In this document: piece by piece, positions 28,318 to 40,339 of the stretch
Position numbering within the stretch: position 1 is the first letter of the stretch
Layout of the letters: the number at the start of each line of letters is the position of its first letter
Source: Methylocystis echinoides
GTDB lineage: Bacteria > Pseudomonadota > Alphaproteobacteria > Rhizobiales > Beijerinckiaceae
DNA: 64,000 bases
Assembly: GCF_040687965.1 (NCBI RefSeq)
Contig: NZ_CP156084.1
Coordinates: forward strand, 1,502,501 to 1,566,500
Reading direction: 5' to 3'
The notes under the pieces: model-generated
Databases searched by the model: none
Told to the model about the DNA's origin: nothing
The model's input: only the letters and a program-made list of their open reading frames with translations
Made by a program: the position numbers and the translations under genes

Positions 28318-30801
28318 ATGAGCGTTTTTGTTCTGAATTTGACCCCTGCCGAGGTCGTGAAACTCTTGCGGACCGAAATACAAGCGGCCTGGGGCGCGCC
28401 CGAACTCAACATTGGCGGGCAAAAGGAATATCTCATCCAGGAAGAGTTCGACGCCGCCGCCTATGGCGTTACGGACAAGACGAACGTCGACCTCGTGACG
28501 TCGACCGCAACCTTAACCATAGAGCCGCGCGTCGAAAGCGGTTACTGGGTGCTCGAAACCATTGTCGAACGCGACCTCGGCGCCGTCCGGAAGCGCGAGG
28601 AATATGGGATGGTCCCTTCCGAGCTCTCGCTCGACGCCTTCGAGGCGGAGCTCGAGGCCTCGGACGTCAAGCGCACGAGCGTGCGGCTTTTGACGCAGAC
28701 CCCTGAAGGGAAAGACGCTTTCGACCGCTGGCTCGTGGCGGCGCAGGCGAAGCGCGGCCACATCGAAAGGGAGACCAAGGAGAAGAAAATGAAAACCGAC
28801 ACAAGGAACCTTCTGGCCACCACGGCGCTCATCTGGCTCGTGGGCGCCGGCGCCTATTACCTCGGCAATTCCCAGCAGAGCGAGAAAGCGTCCCCGGCGC
28901 ATGAAACCGCGAGCGTCTCAGAGCCTCACGCGCCCGCGTCGCAGAACGCGTCAGCCGGGTCCGCGCCCGCAGCCGAACCTGTCGCCTCCGCCGCCCCTGC
29001 GCCGCAGACGGCTGCGCCGGCCGCGCCCGCCGCTCCGGCTGACTCTTCCGACGAGCTTCTCGCTTTGCAGAAGGACCCCAAGCAGTGGGTGTCGCCGACG
29101 GGCGACTACGCCAACGTCCGCCACTCGGCGTTGAAGCAGATCACCGCCGACAATGTGGCGAAGCTGCAGCTCGCCTGGCAGTTTTCGACGGGCGTTCTGC
29201 GCGGCCACGAGGGCGCGCCGCTGGTCGTGGGCGACGTGATGTATCTGCATACGCCGTTCCCCAACATCGTTTATGCGCTCGATTTGAAGGATCCCGACCA
29301 CAAGATCCTCTGGAAATATGAGCCCAAGCAGGATCCGTCGGTCGTGCCGGTGATGTGCTGCGACACGGTTAACCGCGGCCTCGCCTATGGCGACGGCAAG
29401 ATCTTCCTCGCCCAGGCCGACACGACGCTCGTCGCGCTCGACGCCAAGACCGGCAAGCTCGTCTGGTCGGTGAAGAACGGCGATCCGTCCAAGGGCCAGA
29501 CCTCGACCGCCGCTCCGCATGTGTTCAAGGACAAGGTCTTCGTCGGCATCGCCGGCGGCGAGTTCGGCGTGCGCGGCCATATCACCGCCTATTCGGTGAA
29601 GGACGGCAAGCAGGCGTGGCGCGGCTACTCCATGGGCCCGGACGCCGACACGCTGATCGACCCCGACAAGACCACCCATCTCGGCAAGGTCGTGGGCAAG
29701 GATTCGGGCATTTCGACCTGGCAGGGCGACCAGTGGCAGACGGGCGGCGGCACCACCTGGGGCTGGTATTCCTACGATCCTGAGCTGAACCTCGTTTATT
29801 ACGGCTCGGGCAACCCCTCGACGTGGAACCCGGTGCAGCGCCCGGGCGACAATCGCTGGTCGATGACGATCTGGGCGCGCGACCTCGACACCGGCAAGGT
29901 GAAGTGGCTCTACCAGATGACGCCCCACGACGAGTGGGACTATGACGGCATCAACGAGATGGTGCTGGCCGACCAGCCGATCGGCGGCAAGACGGTCAAG
30001 ACGCTGGTTCACTTCGACCGCAACGGCTTCGGCTATACGCTCGACCGCACCAACGGCGATCTGCTGGTCGCCGAGAAATACGATCCGGCGGTGAACTGGG
30101 CGACGAAGGTCGACATGGATAAGGCGTCGCCGACCTATGGGCGTCCGCTGGTCGTCGACAAATATTCGACGCAGCACAATGGCGAAGACACCAACACGCA
30201 GAACGTCTGCCCGGCGGCGTTGGGGTCGAAGGACCAGCAGCCGGCGTCCTACGACGCGGCGACGGGTCTGTTCCTGGTGCCGACGAACCACGTCTGCATG
30301 GACTATGAGCCGTTCCGCGTGAGCTATACGGCGGGTCAGCCTTACGTCGGCGCGACGCTGGAGATGTTCCCGGCGGGGCGGGTTCTCGGCGACGGGACGA
30401 ACCACACCGGCAATTTCATCGCCTGGGACGCGAAGGTCGGCAAGATCGTGTGGTCGAACAAGGAGCAGTTCTCGGTTTGGGGCGGGGCGACGTCGACGGA
30501 CGGCGGCGTGACCTTCTACGGGACGCTCGAAGGCTATCTGAAGGCGGTCGACACCAAGACCGGCAAGGAGCTCTACAAGTACAAGACGCCGTCGGGCATC
30601 ATCGGCAACGTCATCACCTATGAGGCGGGCGGCAAGCAGTATGTGGCGGTGCTGTCGGGCGTCGGCGGCTGGGCGGGCATCGGCCTGGCGGCCGGTCTCT
30701 CCAAGTCCAACGAGGGCCTCGGCGCGGTCGGCAATTACGCCTCGCTCGCCAATTACACCGCGCTCGGCGGCGTGCTCAGCGTGTTTGCGCTGCCGGAGTA
30801 A
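28318..30801 (+). CDS. XoxF-like lanthanide-type PQQ methanol dehydrogenase with an extra N-terminal domain and membrane anchor
   Basis: Periplasmic PQQ alcohol dehydrogenases oxidise methanol and pass electrons to a cytochrome c. From ATG 28318 the product is 827 residues, about 200 longer than usual. Residues 1-157 form an unrecognised charged domain. Residues about 164-183 form one hydrophobic helix with no clear cleavage site, followed by an Ala/Pro-rich linker to about 235. The rest is a full eight-bladed PQQ domain beginning [12 protein letters not shown]. It has the vicinal disulfide CC (347-348), GGEFGVRG and the DYD triplet (541-543) that marks lanthanide-using XoxF enzymes. MxaF enzymes carry Ala at the third position. 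No xoxG or xoxJ is adjacent. The enzyme class is firm; the topology is inference. Confidence 0.9.
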   Translation: MSVFVLNLTPAEVVKLLRTEIQAAWGAPELNIGGQKEYLIQEEFDAAAYGVTDKTNVDLVTSTATLTIEPRVESGYWVLETIVERDLGAVRKREEYGMVPSELSLDAFEAELEASDVKRTSVRLLTQTPEGKDAFDRWLVAAQAKRGHIERETKEKKMKTDTRNLLATTALIWLVGAGAYYLGNSQQSEKASPAHETASVSEPHAPASQNASAGSAPAAEPVASAAPAPQTAAPAAPAAPADSSDELLALQKDPKQWVSPTGDYANVRHSALKQITADNVAKLQLAWQFSTGVLRGHEGAPLVVGDVMYLHTPFPNIVYALDLKDPDHKILWKYEPKQDPSVVPVMCCDTVNRGLAYGDGKIFLAQADTTLVALDAKTGKLVWSVKNGDPSKGQTSTAAPHVFKDKVFVGIAGGEFGVRGHITAYSVKDGKQAWRGYSMGPDADTLIDPDKTTHLGKVVGKDSGISTWQGDQWQTGGGTTWGWYSYDPELNLVYYGSGNPSTWNPVQRPGDNRWSMTIWARDLDTGKVKWLYQMTPHDEWDYDGINEMVLADQPIGGKTVKTLVHFDRNGFGYTLDRTNGDLLVAEKYDPAVNWATKVDMDKASPTYGRPLVVDKYSTQHNGEDTNTQNVCPAALGSKDQQPASYDAATGLFLVPTNHVCMDYEPFRVSYTAGQPYVGATLEMFPAGRVLGDGTNHTGNFIAWDAKVGKIVWSNKEQFSVWGGATSTDGGVTFYGTLEGYLKAVDTKTGKELYKYKTPSGIIGNVITYEAGGKQYVAVLSGVGGWAGIGLAAGLSKSNEGLGAVGNYASLANYTALGGVLSVFALPE
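28777..28791 (+). promoter_or_regulatory. Internal ribosome site and ATG inside the xoxF-like gene
   Basis: AAGGAG (28777-28782) lies six bases before an in-frame ATG at 28789. Starting here gives a 670-residue protein that opens with MKTDTRN and the membrane helix, much like an ordinary XoxF with an export signal. The same frame may thus yield a long and a short product, or the upstream segment may be a separate gene that has lost its stop codon. Confidence 0.6.
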
Positions 30802-30811
30802 ACAAGAAGAA

Positions 30812-30836
30812 GGGCGCTCGGTTCGACCGAGCGCCC
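30812..30836 (+). terminator. Hairpin after the xoxF-like gene
   Basis: A perfect 10-bp stem (GGGCGCTCGG with CCGAGCGCCC, loop TTCGA) begins 11 bases after the stop. There is no T tract, so it may act as an mRNA 3' stabiliser or a weak terminator. Confidence 0.65.
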
Positions 30837-30904
30837 GGACTGTTGACGAACAGGCGTCGACGCCCCGCCCGCTGTCGGGATGAGGACGCCTCCGCCCGTC
30901 AATA

Positions 30905-31294
30905 TCAATAGAAGCCAGGCCCCCACGGACCCCAGGCGCCCCAATCCATCATCGCCTGCTGGTTCATTTCCGCCGCCATCAGCTGGTCGCTGGCGATGTT
31001 CTTCGCAATGCGCATCTGCTGGTAATTCTGATAGGCGGCTTCGTTGCCGACATAGACGCACTGGCATCCCGCGGCGTCGGCGTAAACATAGAAGTTCTTG
31101 CCGTTCTTCACATGGGGAACGAGCCTGTTCTGCGGCATCGCCTTGAGATTGGCGAGCTTCGCCGGCGTATCGGCGATCTTCATGTTGAATTGCGCCGCGG
31201 CGAGCATGTTTTCAGTGTCCTGCGCCCCGATGCTCGCGCAGGCGGAGAGGATCAAACCCAGGCCAATCGGCGCCGCCAATTTTTTCATCTGCAT
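30905..31294 (-). CDS. Small hypothetical lipoprotein
   Basis: ATG 31294 follows GGAG and opens a lipoprotein signal peptide (MQMKK, hydrophobic stretch, lipobox LSAC near residues 17-20), so the longer opening is rejected. The mature part is about 109 residues. It has a region resembling a small surface domain (KNFYVYADAAGCQCVYVG, with a CQC pair) and a Gln/Met-rich helix (YQNYQQMRIAK, QLMAAEMNQQAMM), ending in a Trp/Gly/Pro-rich tail (WGAWGPWGPGFY). I do not recognise the family. It is convergent with the xoxF-like gene, 103 bases apart. The gap 31295-31488 upstream holds no visible gene. Confidence 0.75.
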   Translation of the reverse strand: MQMKKLAAPIGLGLILSACASIGAQDTENMLAAAQFNMKIADTPAKLANLKAMPQNRLVPHVKNGKNFYVYADAAGCQCVYVGNEAAYQNYQQMRIAKNIASDQLMAAEMNQQAMMDWGAWGPWGPGFY

Positions 31295-31488
31295 CTCGCT
31301 CCGTACTAAAGGTTTGCCTGTAATTACGCTTTCGACTTGCGCGCGGGCCGCGCGGCGCAGCTTGTGCGCCGCCTGCCGCAAAAAGCAAGTGCTTGGCCGT
31401 CACATTGAGAATATTTCTTAAGCGGCAGCGCGGATCGCCTGCGAAACATGCATCCGGGCGTTTTTTGCCGCATGTGGCCCGCTGACGC

Positions 31489-31710
31489 CTAACAGCAGCG
31501 GAACGCCCGTTCGCCGCCCACGCCGAAACGGGCGTTTTCCCGCGCGCGGAAGAACTCCTCGCGGGTCATGACCGGTCGACCCCGATGCGCGGCGCGGGCA
31601 TGGGCGACATAAGCGTCGTAATCGCCCTGCCCGACCATCAGCCGCGCGCCGTCCCGCAGTTTCGCGGCGATCTTGGCGAGATCAAGCCCCGGCAGGCTGC
31701 AGCAGCTCAT
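31489..31710 (-). CDS. YbdD/YjiX family small protein
   Basis: A 73-residue protein of the family that accompanies CstA/BtsT transporters (ybdD beside cstA, yjiX beside btsT in E. coli); its role is not known. It starts at 31710 inside the 3' end of the transporter gene (overlap 29 bases). The family core is visible: a short helix, LMVGQGDYDAYVAHARAAHRG (position about residues 22-42) and PVMTREEFFRARENARFG. The C-terminus ends in Cys-Cys. Cotranscription and coupled translation with the transporter are likely. Confidence 0.88.
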   Translation of the reverse strand: MSCCSLPGLDLAKIAAKLRDGARLMVGQGDYDAYVAHARAAHRGRPVMTREEFFRARENARFGVGGERAFRCC

Positions 31711-33760
31711 CTTCGCTCTCCCGCGTCGTGACGGTCGTTGCAGCGCGCGCCGCGCGGATGGCGCGGAGCGCGAAGCCGAGAAGGGACAGAACCAGCACGA
31801 TGTAGATCGCGCAAAGGCTGGCGTCGACATAGTCGTTGAAGATCACGCGACGCATCTCGTCGAGCGTTTTCGCCGGCGCGAGCAATTGGCCCTTGTCGAG
31901 CGCCGCCGAAAATTTCCGGGCGTGCGCCAGAAAGCCGATGCGCGGATCGTCGTGGAAGATTTTTTCCAAGCCCGCCGTCATGGTGCAGATGTAGAGCCAG
32001 GCGGTCGGGATGATGGCGACGAAGGCGTAACGTTCGCGCTTCATGCGATAGAGCACGACGACGCAGAGCGTCAGCGCCATCGCCGCGAGCATCTGATTGG
32101 CGATGCCGAAGAGCGGCCACAGCGTATTGATGCCGCCGAGCGGGTCGATGACGCCCTGATAGAGGAAATAACCCCAGCCAGTGACCGCAATGCCGGTCGC
32201 GACGAGATTGGGGCCCCAGGCCTGGGTCTGCCGGAAGGCCGGAACGAAAGCGCCGATCAGGTCCTGGATCATGAAGCGCGCGACGCGCGTGCCGGCGTCG
32301 ATGGTCGTGAGGATGAACAGCGCTTCAAAGAGGATGGCGAAATGGTACCAGAAAGACATGGCGGTCGAGCCGCCGATGACGGAGGAAAGAATTTTCGCCA
32401 TGCCGACGGCGAGCGTCGGCGCGCCGCCGGTGCGCGACAAAATGCTTTTCTCGCCCACTTCCTGCGCCACGCCGGCGAGCGTCTCCGGCGTCACTGCGAA
32501 TCCCCATGAGGAGATCGCCGCCGCGGCGGCGTCCGGCGTCGCGCCGATGACCGCCGGCGCGCTGTTCATCGCGAAATAGACGCCGGGCTCCAATACGCTC
32601 GCGGCGATCAACGCCATGATGGCGACGAAGCTCTCCATCAGCATGGCGCCATAGCCGATGATGCGCGTCTGCGTTTCGTCGGCGATCATCTTCGGCGTCG
32701 TGCCCGACGCGACCAGCGCGTGGAAGCCGGAGACCGCGCCGCAGGCGATGGTGATGAACAGGAACGGAAACACGCTGCCGGCGAAGACCGGGCCCGTGCC
32801 GTCGATGAAGCGGCTCACGGCCGGCAATTGCAGATCGGGCCAGACGATGAAGATGCCGAGCGCCAGCGACAGGATCGTGCCGATTTTCAGGAAGGTCGAG
32901 AGATAGTCGCGCGGCGCGAGCAGGAGCCACACGGGCAGCACCGAGGCGACGAAGCCATAGGCGATGAGCATGAAGGCGAGCGTCTCGCCCTTATAGGTAA
33001 AGAGCGTCGCGAGCGTCGCGTTCTCGGCGACCGTGCGGCCGAAGGCGATGCTCAGGATGAGCAGCGCAAAGCCGATCGCCGACATTTCGCCGATTCGGCC
33101 GGGCCGCAGGTAGCGGCCATAGACGCCCATGAAGACGGCGATCGGCAAGGTCGCGAAAACCGTAAAGGCCCCCCAGGGGCTGTCGGCCAGCGCCTTGACG
33201 ACGACGAGCGCCAGCACGGCGAGCAGGATGATCATGATCGAGAGTATGCCGACCATGGCGATGACGCCGGGCGCATCGCCCATCTCGGTCTTGATGAGAT
33301 CGCCGAGCGAACGTCCGTCGCGGCGCGTCGAGATGAAGAGGACGAGAAAATCCTGCACCGCGCCCGCGAAAATCACGCCCGTGAGCAGCCACAGCGTCCC
33401 GGGCAGATAGCCCATCTGCGCCGCGAGCACGGGGCCGACCAAGGGGCCGGCGCCGGCGATGGCCGCGAAATGATGGCCAAAGAGCACCCATTTATCCGTT
33501 GGCACATAGTCGAGACCGTCATTGCGCCGATGCGCTGGCGTGCGTCGCGTCGCGTCGAGCCGCAGAACCGTGTCCGCGATGAAGCGCGAATAGAAGCGGT
33601 AGCCGATGGCGTAGACGCCGATCGCCGCGGTGACGAGCCACATGGCGTTGACCGGTTCGCCGCGGGCCGTCGCGAGCGTATAGAGCGCATAGAGCGCCAA
33701 CAGGAAAACCAGCGCCCAGGACGCGAAAGAGAGAGGATGCTTGCCAACGATCCGAGACAT
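31682..33760 (-). CDS. CstA/BtsT family pyruvate:proton symporter
   Basis: An inner-membrane carrier of the CstA family; E. coli CstA and BtsT take up pyruvate (CstA also peptides). From MSRIVGKH at 33760 the product has 692 residues with about 16-18 hydrophobic segments. Conserved family segments are DYVPTDKWVLFGHHFAAIAGAGPLVGP-like (about residues 83-109), GYLPGTLW, the IACGAVSGFHALVASGTTPK region and FGIANQMLAAMAL. The YbdD partner overlaps its 3' end. No LytS/LytR-type sensor genes for pyruvate are adjacent. Confidence 0.92.
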   Translation of the reverse strand: MSRIVGKHPLSFASWALVFLLALYALYTLATARGEPVNAMWLVTAAIGVYAIGYRFYSRFIADTVLRLDATRRTPAHRRNDGLDYVPTDKWVLFGHHFAAIAGAGPLVGPVLAAQMGYLPGTLWLLTGVIFAGAVQDFLVLFISTRRDGRSLGDLIKTEMGDAPGVIAMVGILSIMIILLAVLALVVVKALADSPWGAFTVFATLPIAVFMGVYGRYLRPGRIGEMSAIGFALLILSIAFGRTVAENATLATLFTYKGETLAFMLIAYGFVASVLPVWLLLAPRDYLSTFLKIGTILSLALGIFIVWPDLQLPAVSRFIDGTGPVFAGSVFPFLFITIACGAVSGFHALVASGTTPKMIADETQTRIIGYGAMLMESFVAIMALIAASVLEPGVYFAMNSAPAVIGATPDAAAAAISSWGFAVTPETLAGVAQEVGEKSILSRTGGAPTLAVGMAKILSSVIGGSTAMSFWYHFAILFEALFILTTIDAGTRVARFMIQDLIGAFVPAFRQTQAWGPNLVATGIAVTGWGYFLYQGVIDPLGGINTLWPLFGIANQMLAAMALTLCVVVLYRMKRERYAFVAIIPTAWLYICTMTAGLEKIFHDDPRIGFLAHARKFSAALDKGQLLAPAKTLDEMRRVIFNDYVDASLCAIYIVLVLSLLGFALRAIRAARAATTVTTRESEDELLQPAGA

Positions 33761-33792
33761 GTCGCGCGCGCCCCGCGGGTTCACCCCCCTCC

Positions 33793-33957
33793 CCCCGCTC
33801 GCGGGGAGGCAGGGTGAGGGGCGAGGGATATCAAGAGACTCAGCCGGAAAATATCGATGATGGCCGAAAGCGTCTAGAACAGCCTTCGACTTGCGCCTGG
33901 CGGCTTTCTTCGCTCGTCGGGGCCGGGCTTGTGGATGCCCGGCGCAAGGCCGGGCAT
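33793..33957. repeat. Intergenic palindromic repeats in the cstA-metH gap
   Basis: The 223-base gap (33761-33983) holds a hairpin CCCCGC-TC-GCGGGG (33793-33806) followed by a G-rich GGTGAGGGG string. It also holds a 9-bp palindrome ATGCCCGGC/GCCGGGCAT (33935-33943 with 33949-33957). Elements of the second kind are common extragenic repeats in Hyphomicrobiales. They may also end metH transcription. No gene is visible. Confidence 0.6.
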
Positions 33958-33983
33958 GACGGTAAGCGGCCGGCGTAGAGGGT

Positions 33984-37699
<3,716 letters not shown>

Positions 37700-37703
<4 letters not shown>

Positions 37704-38599
37704 GCGGGTGCTTTCTCGCGAACGGGACGGACGCCGAGCAAATGGCAAATGGCGAAGACCATGTCGGCGCGATTGTTGGTGTAGAAATGGAATTCGTCGA
37801 CCCCGGCGCGGGCGAGGCCCATCACCTGTTCGACGGCGGTCGTGGCGGCGACGAGGGCGCGCGTCTCGGGGTCGTCGTCGAGACCCTCGAAACGTTCGGC
37901 GACCCAGCGCGGCACGCTCGCGCCCGCCTTCTGCGCGAAACTTGCGACCTGGCGGAAATTGCGGATCGGCATGATGCCCGGCACGATCGGGATTTTGACG
38001 CCCCTGGCGCGCGCCTTGTCGAGGAAGCGGAAGTAGATGTCGTTGTCGAAGAAGAACTGCGTGATGGCGCGCGTCGCGCCCGCGTCGATCTTCACTTGCA
38101 ACGCGTCGAGGTCCTGTTCGACCGACGAACTTTCGGGGTGGCCCTCGGGATAAGTGGAAACCGAAATTTCGAAATCGTGCAGGCGGCGGATGCCCCGCAC
38201 GAGTTCGCAGGAACTGGCGTAGCCTTTGGGGTTGGGCTCGAACTTCGCGCCGACGCCGGTGGGCGGATCGCCGCGCAGCGCGACGATATGGCGGACGCCC
38301 GCCTCCCAATAGCCATGCAAGATCTCATCGATTTCCGCGGCCGACGACGAGACGCAGGTCAAATGCGCGGCGGGGTTCATCCGGGTCTCGCGGGCGATGC
38401 GCGCCACGATGGCGTGGGTGCGTTCGCGCGTCGAGCCGCCGGCGCCATAGGTGACGGAAACGAAATGGGGATCGAGCGCCTCGAGCCGTTTGACCGACTC
38501 CCAAAGCTGCTTCTCCATTTCCGCCGTTTTGGGCGGAAAGAATTCATAGGAGATTTTAAACTGCTTGCCGGCGGCGGTAGGATGAAGCGCGTTGAACAT
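37700..38599 (-). CDS. metF: Methylenetetrahydrofolate reductase MetF
   Basis: Reduces 5,10-methylene-THF to 5-methyl-THF with an FAD cofactor, supplying MetH. The 299-residue product shows [10 protein letters not shown] (about residues 16-25), [19 protein letters not shown] and [10 protein letters not shown]. Its ATG shares one base with the stop of the upstream regulator (TGATG) and its own stop overlaps metH by 4 bases, so all three genes are translationally coupled. Confidence 0.96.
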
Positions 38600-39609
38600 C
38601 AGACGATCTCATAAGAAGAAGCGGGTATCTTATCGGCGATGACGCGCGGGTCCCGCGCGAGCCACAAGGAAACGGTGAGCTTGGCTCCTTCCCTGGCGTC
38701 CGGCGCGAGCTCACGGTGCAGGACCGTGTCGAGCCCCGCCTGGGCGATGAGCCCGGCGATCTCGTCTTTTGAAAAGCCGAGCCGGCGATGGGCGTGCTTG
38801 TCGCGTAGCGCCTCTTCCTGGTGCGGAGCGAAATCCACGACGAGAAGGCGCCCGCCCGGCGCCAGCACGCGCGCCGCCTCGCGCAGGGCGCGGGCGGGAT
38901 CGTCGAGATAATGCAGCACCTGATGCATGATCGCGAGATCGACCGAATTGCGCTCGACCGGCAGCGCATAAATGTCACCCTGGCGCAGTTCGATATTGCG
39001 CAGTCCGGTCTCCTCCATCCGGCCGCGCGCGACGGCGAGCATGGCGGTGGAGAGATCGACGCCGATGGCGCGTTCGGCCAGCGGCGCAAAGAGCTCGAGC
39101 ATGCGCCCCGCGCCGGCGCCGAGATCGAGGACGCAGCGCAGCGGCGCGTCGCCGACGGCGTCGCGCATCGCCGCTTCGACGAGCGCCTCGGGCGCGTGCA
39201 GCGAGCGGATATCGTCCCATTCGGCGGCATGGGCGGCGAAATAGCGGGCGGCGTTTTCGGCGCGGGCTTGGCGCACGTCGGCGAGCCGCGCCCGATCTTC
39301 GCCGAGGACTGGATCGCGTGGATCGAGCCAGGCTGACAAGTCGCGGGCGAGCGCCCCCGCCGCGCCGCCGGGCGCGAGGCGGAAGAAGGCCCAGGCGCCC
39401 TCGCGGCGCCGCTCGACGAGGCCTGCTTCAACCAGAAGCTTGAGATGGCGCGAGACGCGCGGCTGCGACTGGCCGAGAATGGCCACCACCTCGCTGACCG
39501 TGAGTTCGGATTGCGACAGAAGCGCAAGGAGGCGTAACCGCGTCTCTTCGGCGGCGGCGTTGAGCGCCGCGAGCGCCGGCTCGAGCCTGAGAATGTGCGG
39601 TTCGGTCAT
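38599..39609 (-). CDS. ArsR-type regulator fused to a SAM-dependent methyltransferase domain
   Basis: From ATG 39609 (GAGAAG site) the product is about 336 residues. Residues 1-95 form a winged helix of the ArsR family (ETRLRLLALLSQSELTVSEV, QPRVSRHLKLL recognition helix). Residues about 100-320 form a class I methyltransferase fold with DLGAGAGRMLELFA, MHQVLHYLDDP and GGRLLVVDF. Proteins of this make-up stand upstream of metF and metH in many alphaproteobacteria and are thought to sense SAM or SAH and control methionine genes. A palindrome upstream of the start is its probable operator. Whether it methylates anything is unknown. Confidence 0.88.
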   Translation of the reverse strand: MTEPHILRLEPALAALNAAAEETRLRLLALLSQSELTVSEVVAILGQSQPRVSRHLKLLVEAGLVERRREGAWAFFRLAPGGAAGALARDLSAWLDPRDPVLGEDRARLADVRQARAENAARYFAAHAAEWDDIRSLHAPEALVEAAMRDAVGDAPLRCVLDLGAGAGRMLELFAPLAERAIGVDLSTAMLAVARGRMEETGLRNIELRQGDIYALPVERNSVDLAIMHQVLHYLDDPARALREAARVLAPGGRLLVVDFAPHQEEALRDKHAHRRLGFSKDEIAGLIAQAGLDTVLHRELAPDAREGAKLTVSLWLARDPRVIADKIPASSYEIV

Positions 39610-39642
39610 CGGCTTCTCGGTCAAACAGGCTTCTCGGTTAAG

Positions 39643-39660
39643 ATATAAAGATATCTATAT
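39643..39660 (-). promoter_or_regulatory. Probable operator of the regulator-metF-metH operon
   Basis: ATATAAAGATATCTATAT, an AT-rich near-palindrome with a perfect AGATATCT core, lies 34-51 bases before the regulator start in an otherwise GC-rich gap. It coincides with the most likely -10 region on the minus strand. ArsR-family dimers bind such 16-20 bp symmetric sites, so autoregulation is the natural inference. Confidence 0.65.
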
Positions 39661-39754
39661 GCGTTGATTGCGCGGGAGGCAAGCGCCGCGGCGCCCGGAA
39701 ACCTCGTTCTTGAAACAGCGGCAACTTGCCGCTTGACGGGAATCGCAAGCGGGG

Positions 39755-40130
39755 GCATCCTTGACCTACATCGCACCCGTCTCCAACACATTGCGAGGCG
39801 GGACCGCTCGGGCGGGACCTCGAGACGGCAGCGATCAGGATGCGTCGGCGAACTCCCCTGTCGTCGGCGAAGCCGTTGCAACAAGGTTGCGAGAGGAGCA
39901 TGACGCCACCGGGTCAGATTGCGTGACCGGCGTTCCGTTCCGGTCACTCGGGAAGTCAGGCTAGCGCTGCCTGAGCTCCCGAAACCTCCCTAGAGCTGCA
40001 ACATACCAGGGTTAGCCCGCCGCGAAGGCCAAGCAGCGGGCGGCCCTCTTCAAAGACTGGACAATCCAGACCGCTTCCAAGGAAGCTTCGGCCCCGTGCG
40101 CGATCAGGCGACGGGGCCTTTCGTCGTTTG
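39755..40130 (+). ncRNA. Structured gene-free stretch, candidate non-coding RNA ending in a terminator
   Basis: About 620 bases (39661-40281) hold no credible gene. On the plus strand, nested perfect stems pair GCATCC (39755) with GGATGC (39838), ATCGC (39770) with GCGAT (39831) and CCGTCTC (39777) with GAGACGG (39822). A second hairpin pairs TCGGGA and TCAGGC (39948, 39956) with GCCTGA and TCCCGA (39969, 39977). GCTTCC/GGAAGC follows. Last comes GGCCCCGT/ACGGGGCC (40090-40097 with 40111-40118) and then TTTCGTCGTTT, like an intrinsic terminator. I could not match it to RNase P, tmRNA, 6S, SRP RNA, or a cobalamin or SAM riboswitch. Strand and ends are inferred. Confidence 0.4.
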
Positions 40131-40281
40131 GCGCCTTCCCCCATCCAGCCGCGCTTCACGTTGCCGCCTTCCCCCGCAAGGGGCGAAAGGAACGCGCCTC
40201 AGGCGCGCCATTCGCGTTGCGCCCGTTTCCCGCCGGGGAGAAGGCGGCTCGCCGAGGGTGAGACGGATGAAGGCAAAGAAA

Positions 40282-40309
40282 AGCCCTCCTGCCCGGGAGC
40301 AGGAGGGCT
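40282..40309 (-). terminator. Intrinsic terminator of the CoA-transferase gene
   Basis: A perfect 11-bp stem (AGCCCTCCTGC 40282-40292 with GCAGGAGGGCT 40299-40309, loop CCGGGA) is followed on the minus strand by TTTTCTTT, about 30 bases past the stop. Confidence 0.93.
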
Positions 40310-40339
40310 CTTACGTGCGGCGCTACGGCCGCCCGACCC

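Noticed and set aside
37704-38309. A 200-codon N-terminal extension of metH
   Set aside because: It is an Arg-rich translation of metF in another frame; the conserved MetH start at 37703 overlaps the metF stop as ATGA.
39638-39964. Short open frames on both strands in the structured gap
   Set aside because: No ribosome sites, Cys/Arg/Pro-rich composition and no recognisable motifs; they fall on perfect RNA stems.
39610-40339. Cobalamin, SAM or SAH riboswitch upstream of the met operon
   Set aside because: No B12 box or SAM/SAH core could be found on the minus strand; the structured elements lie on the wrong side of the probable promoter.
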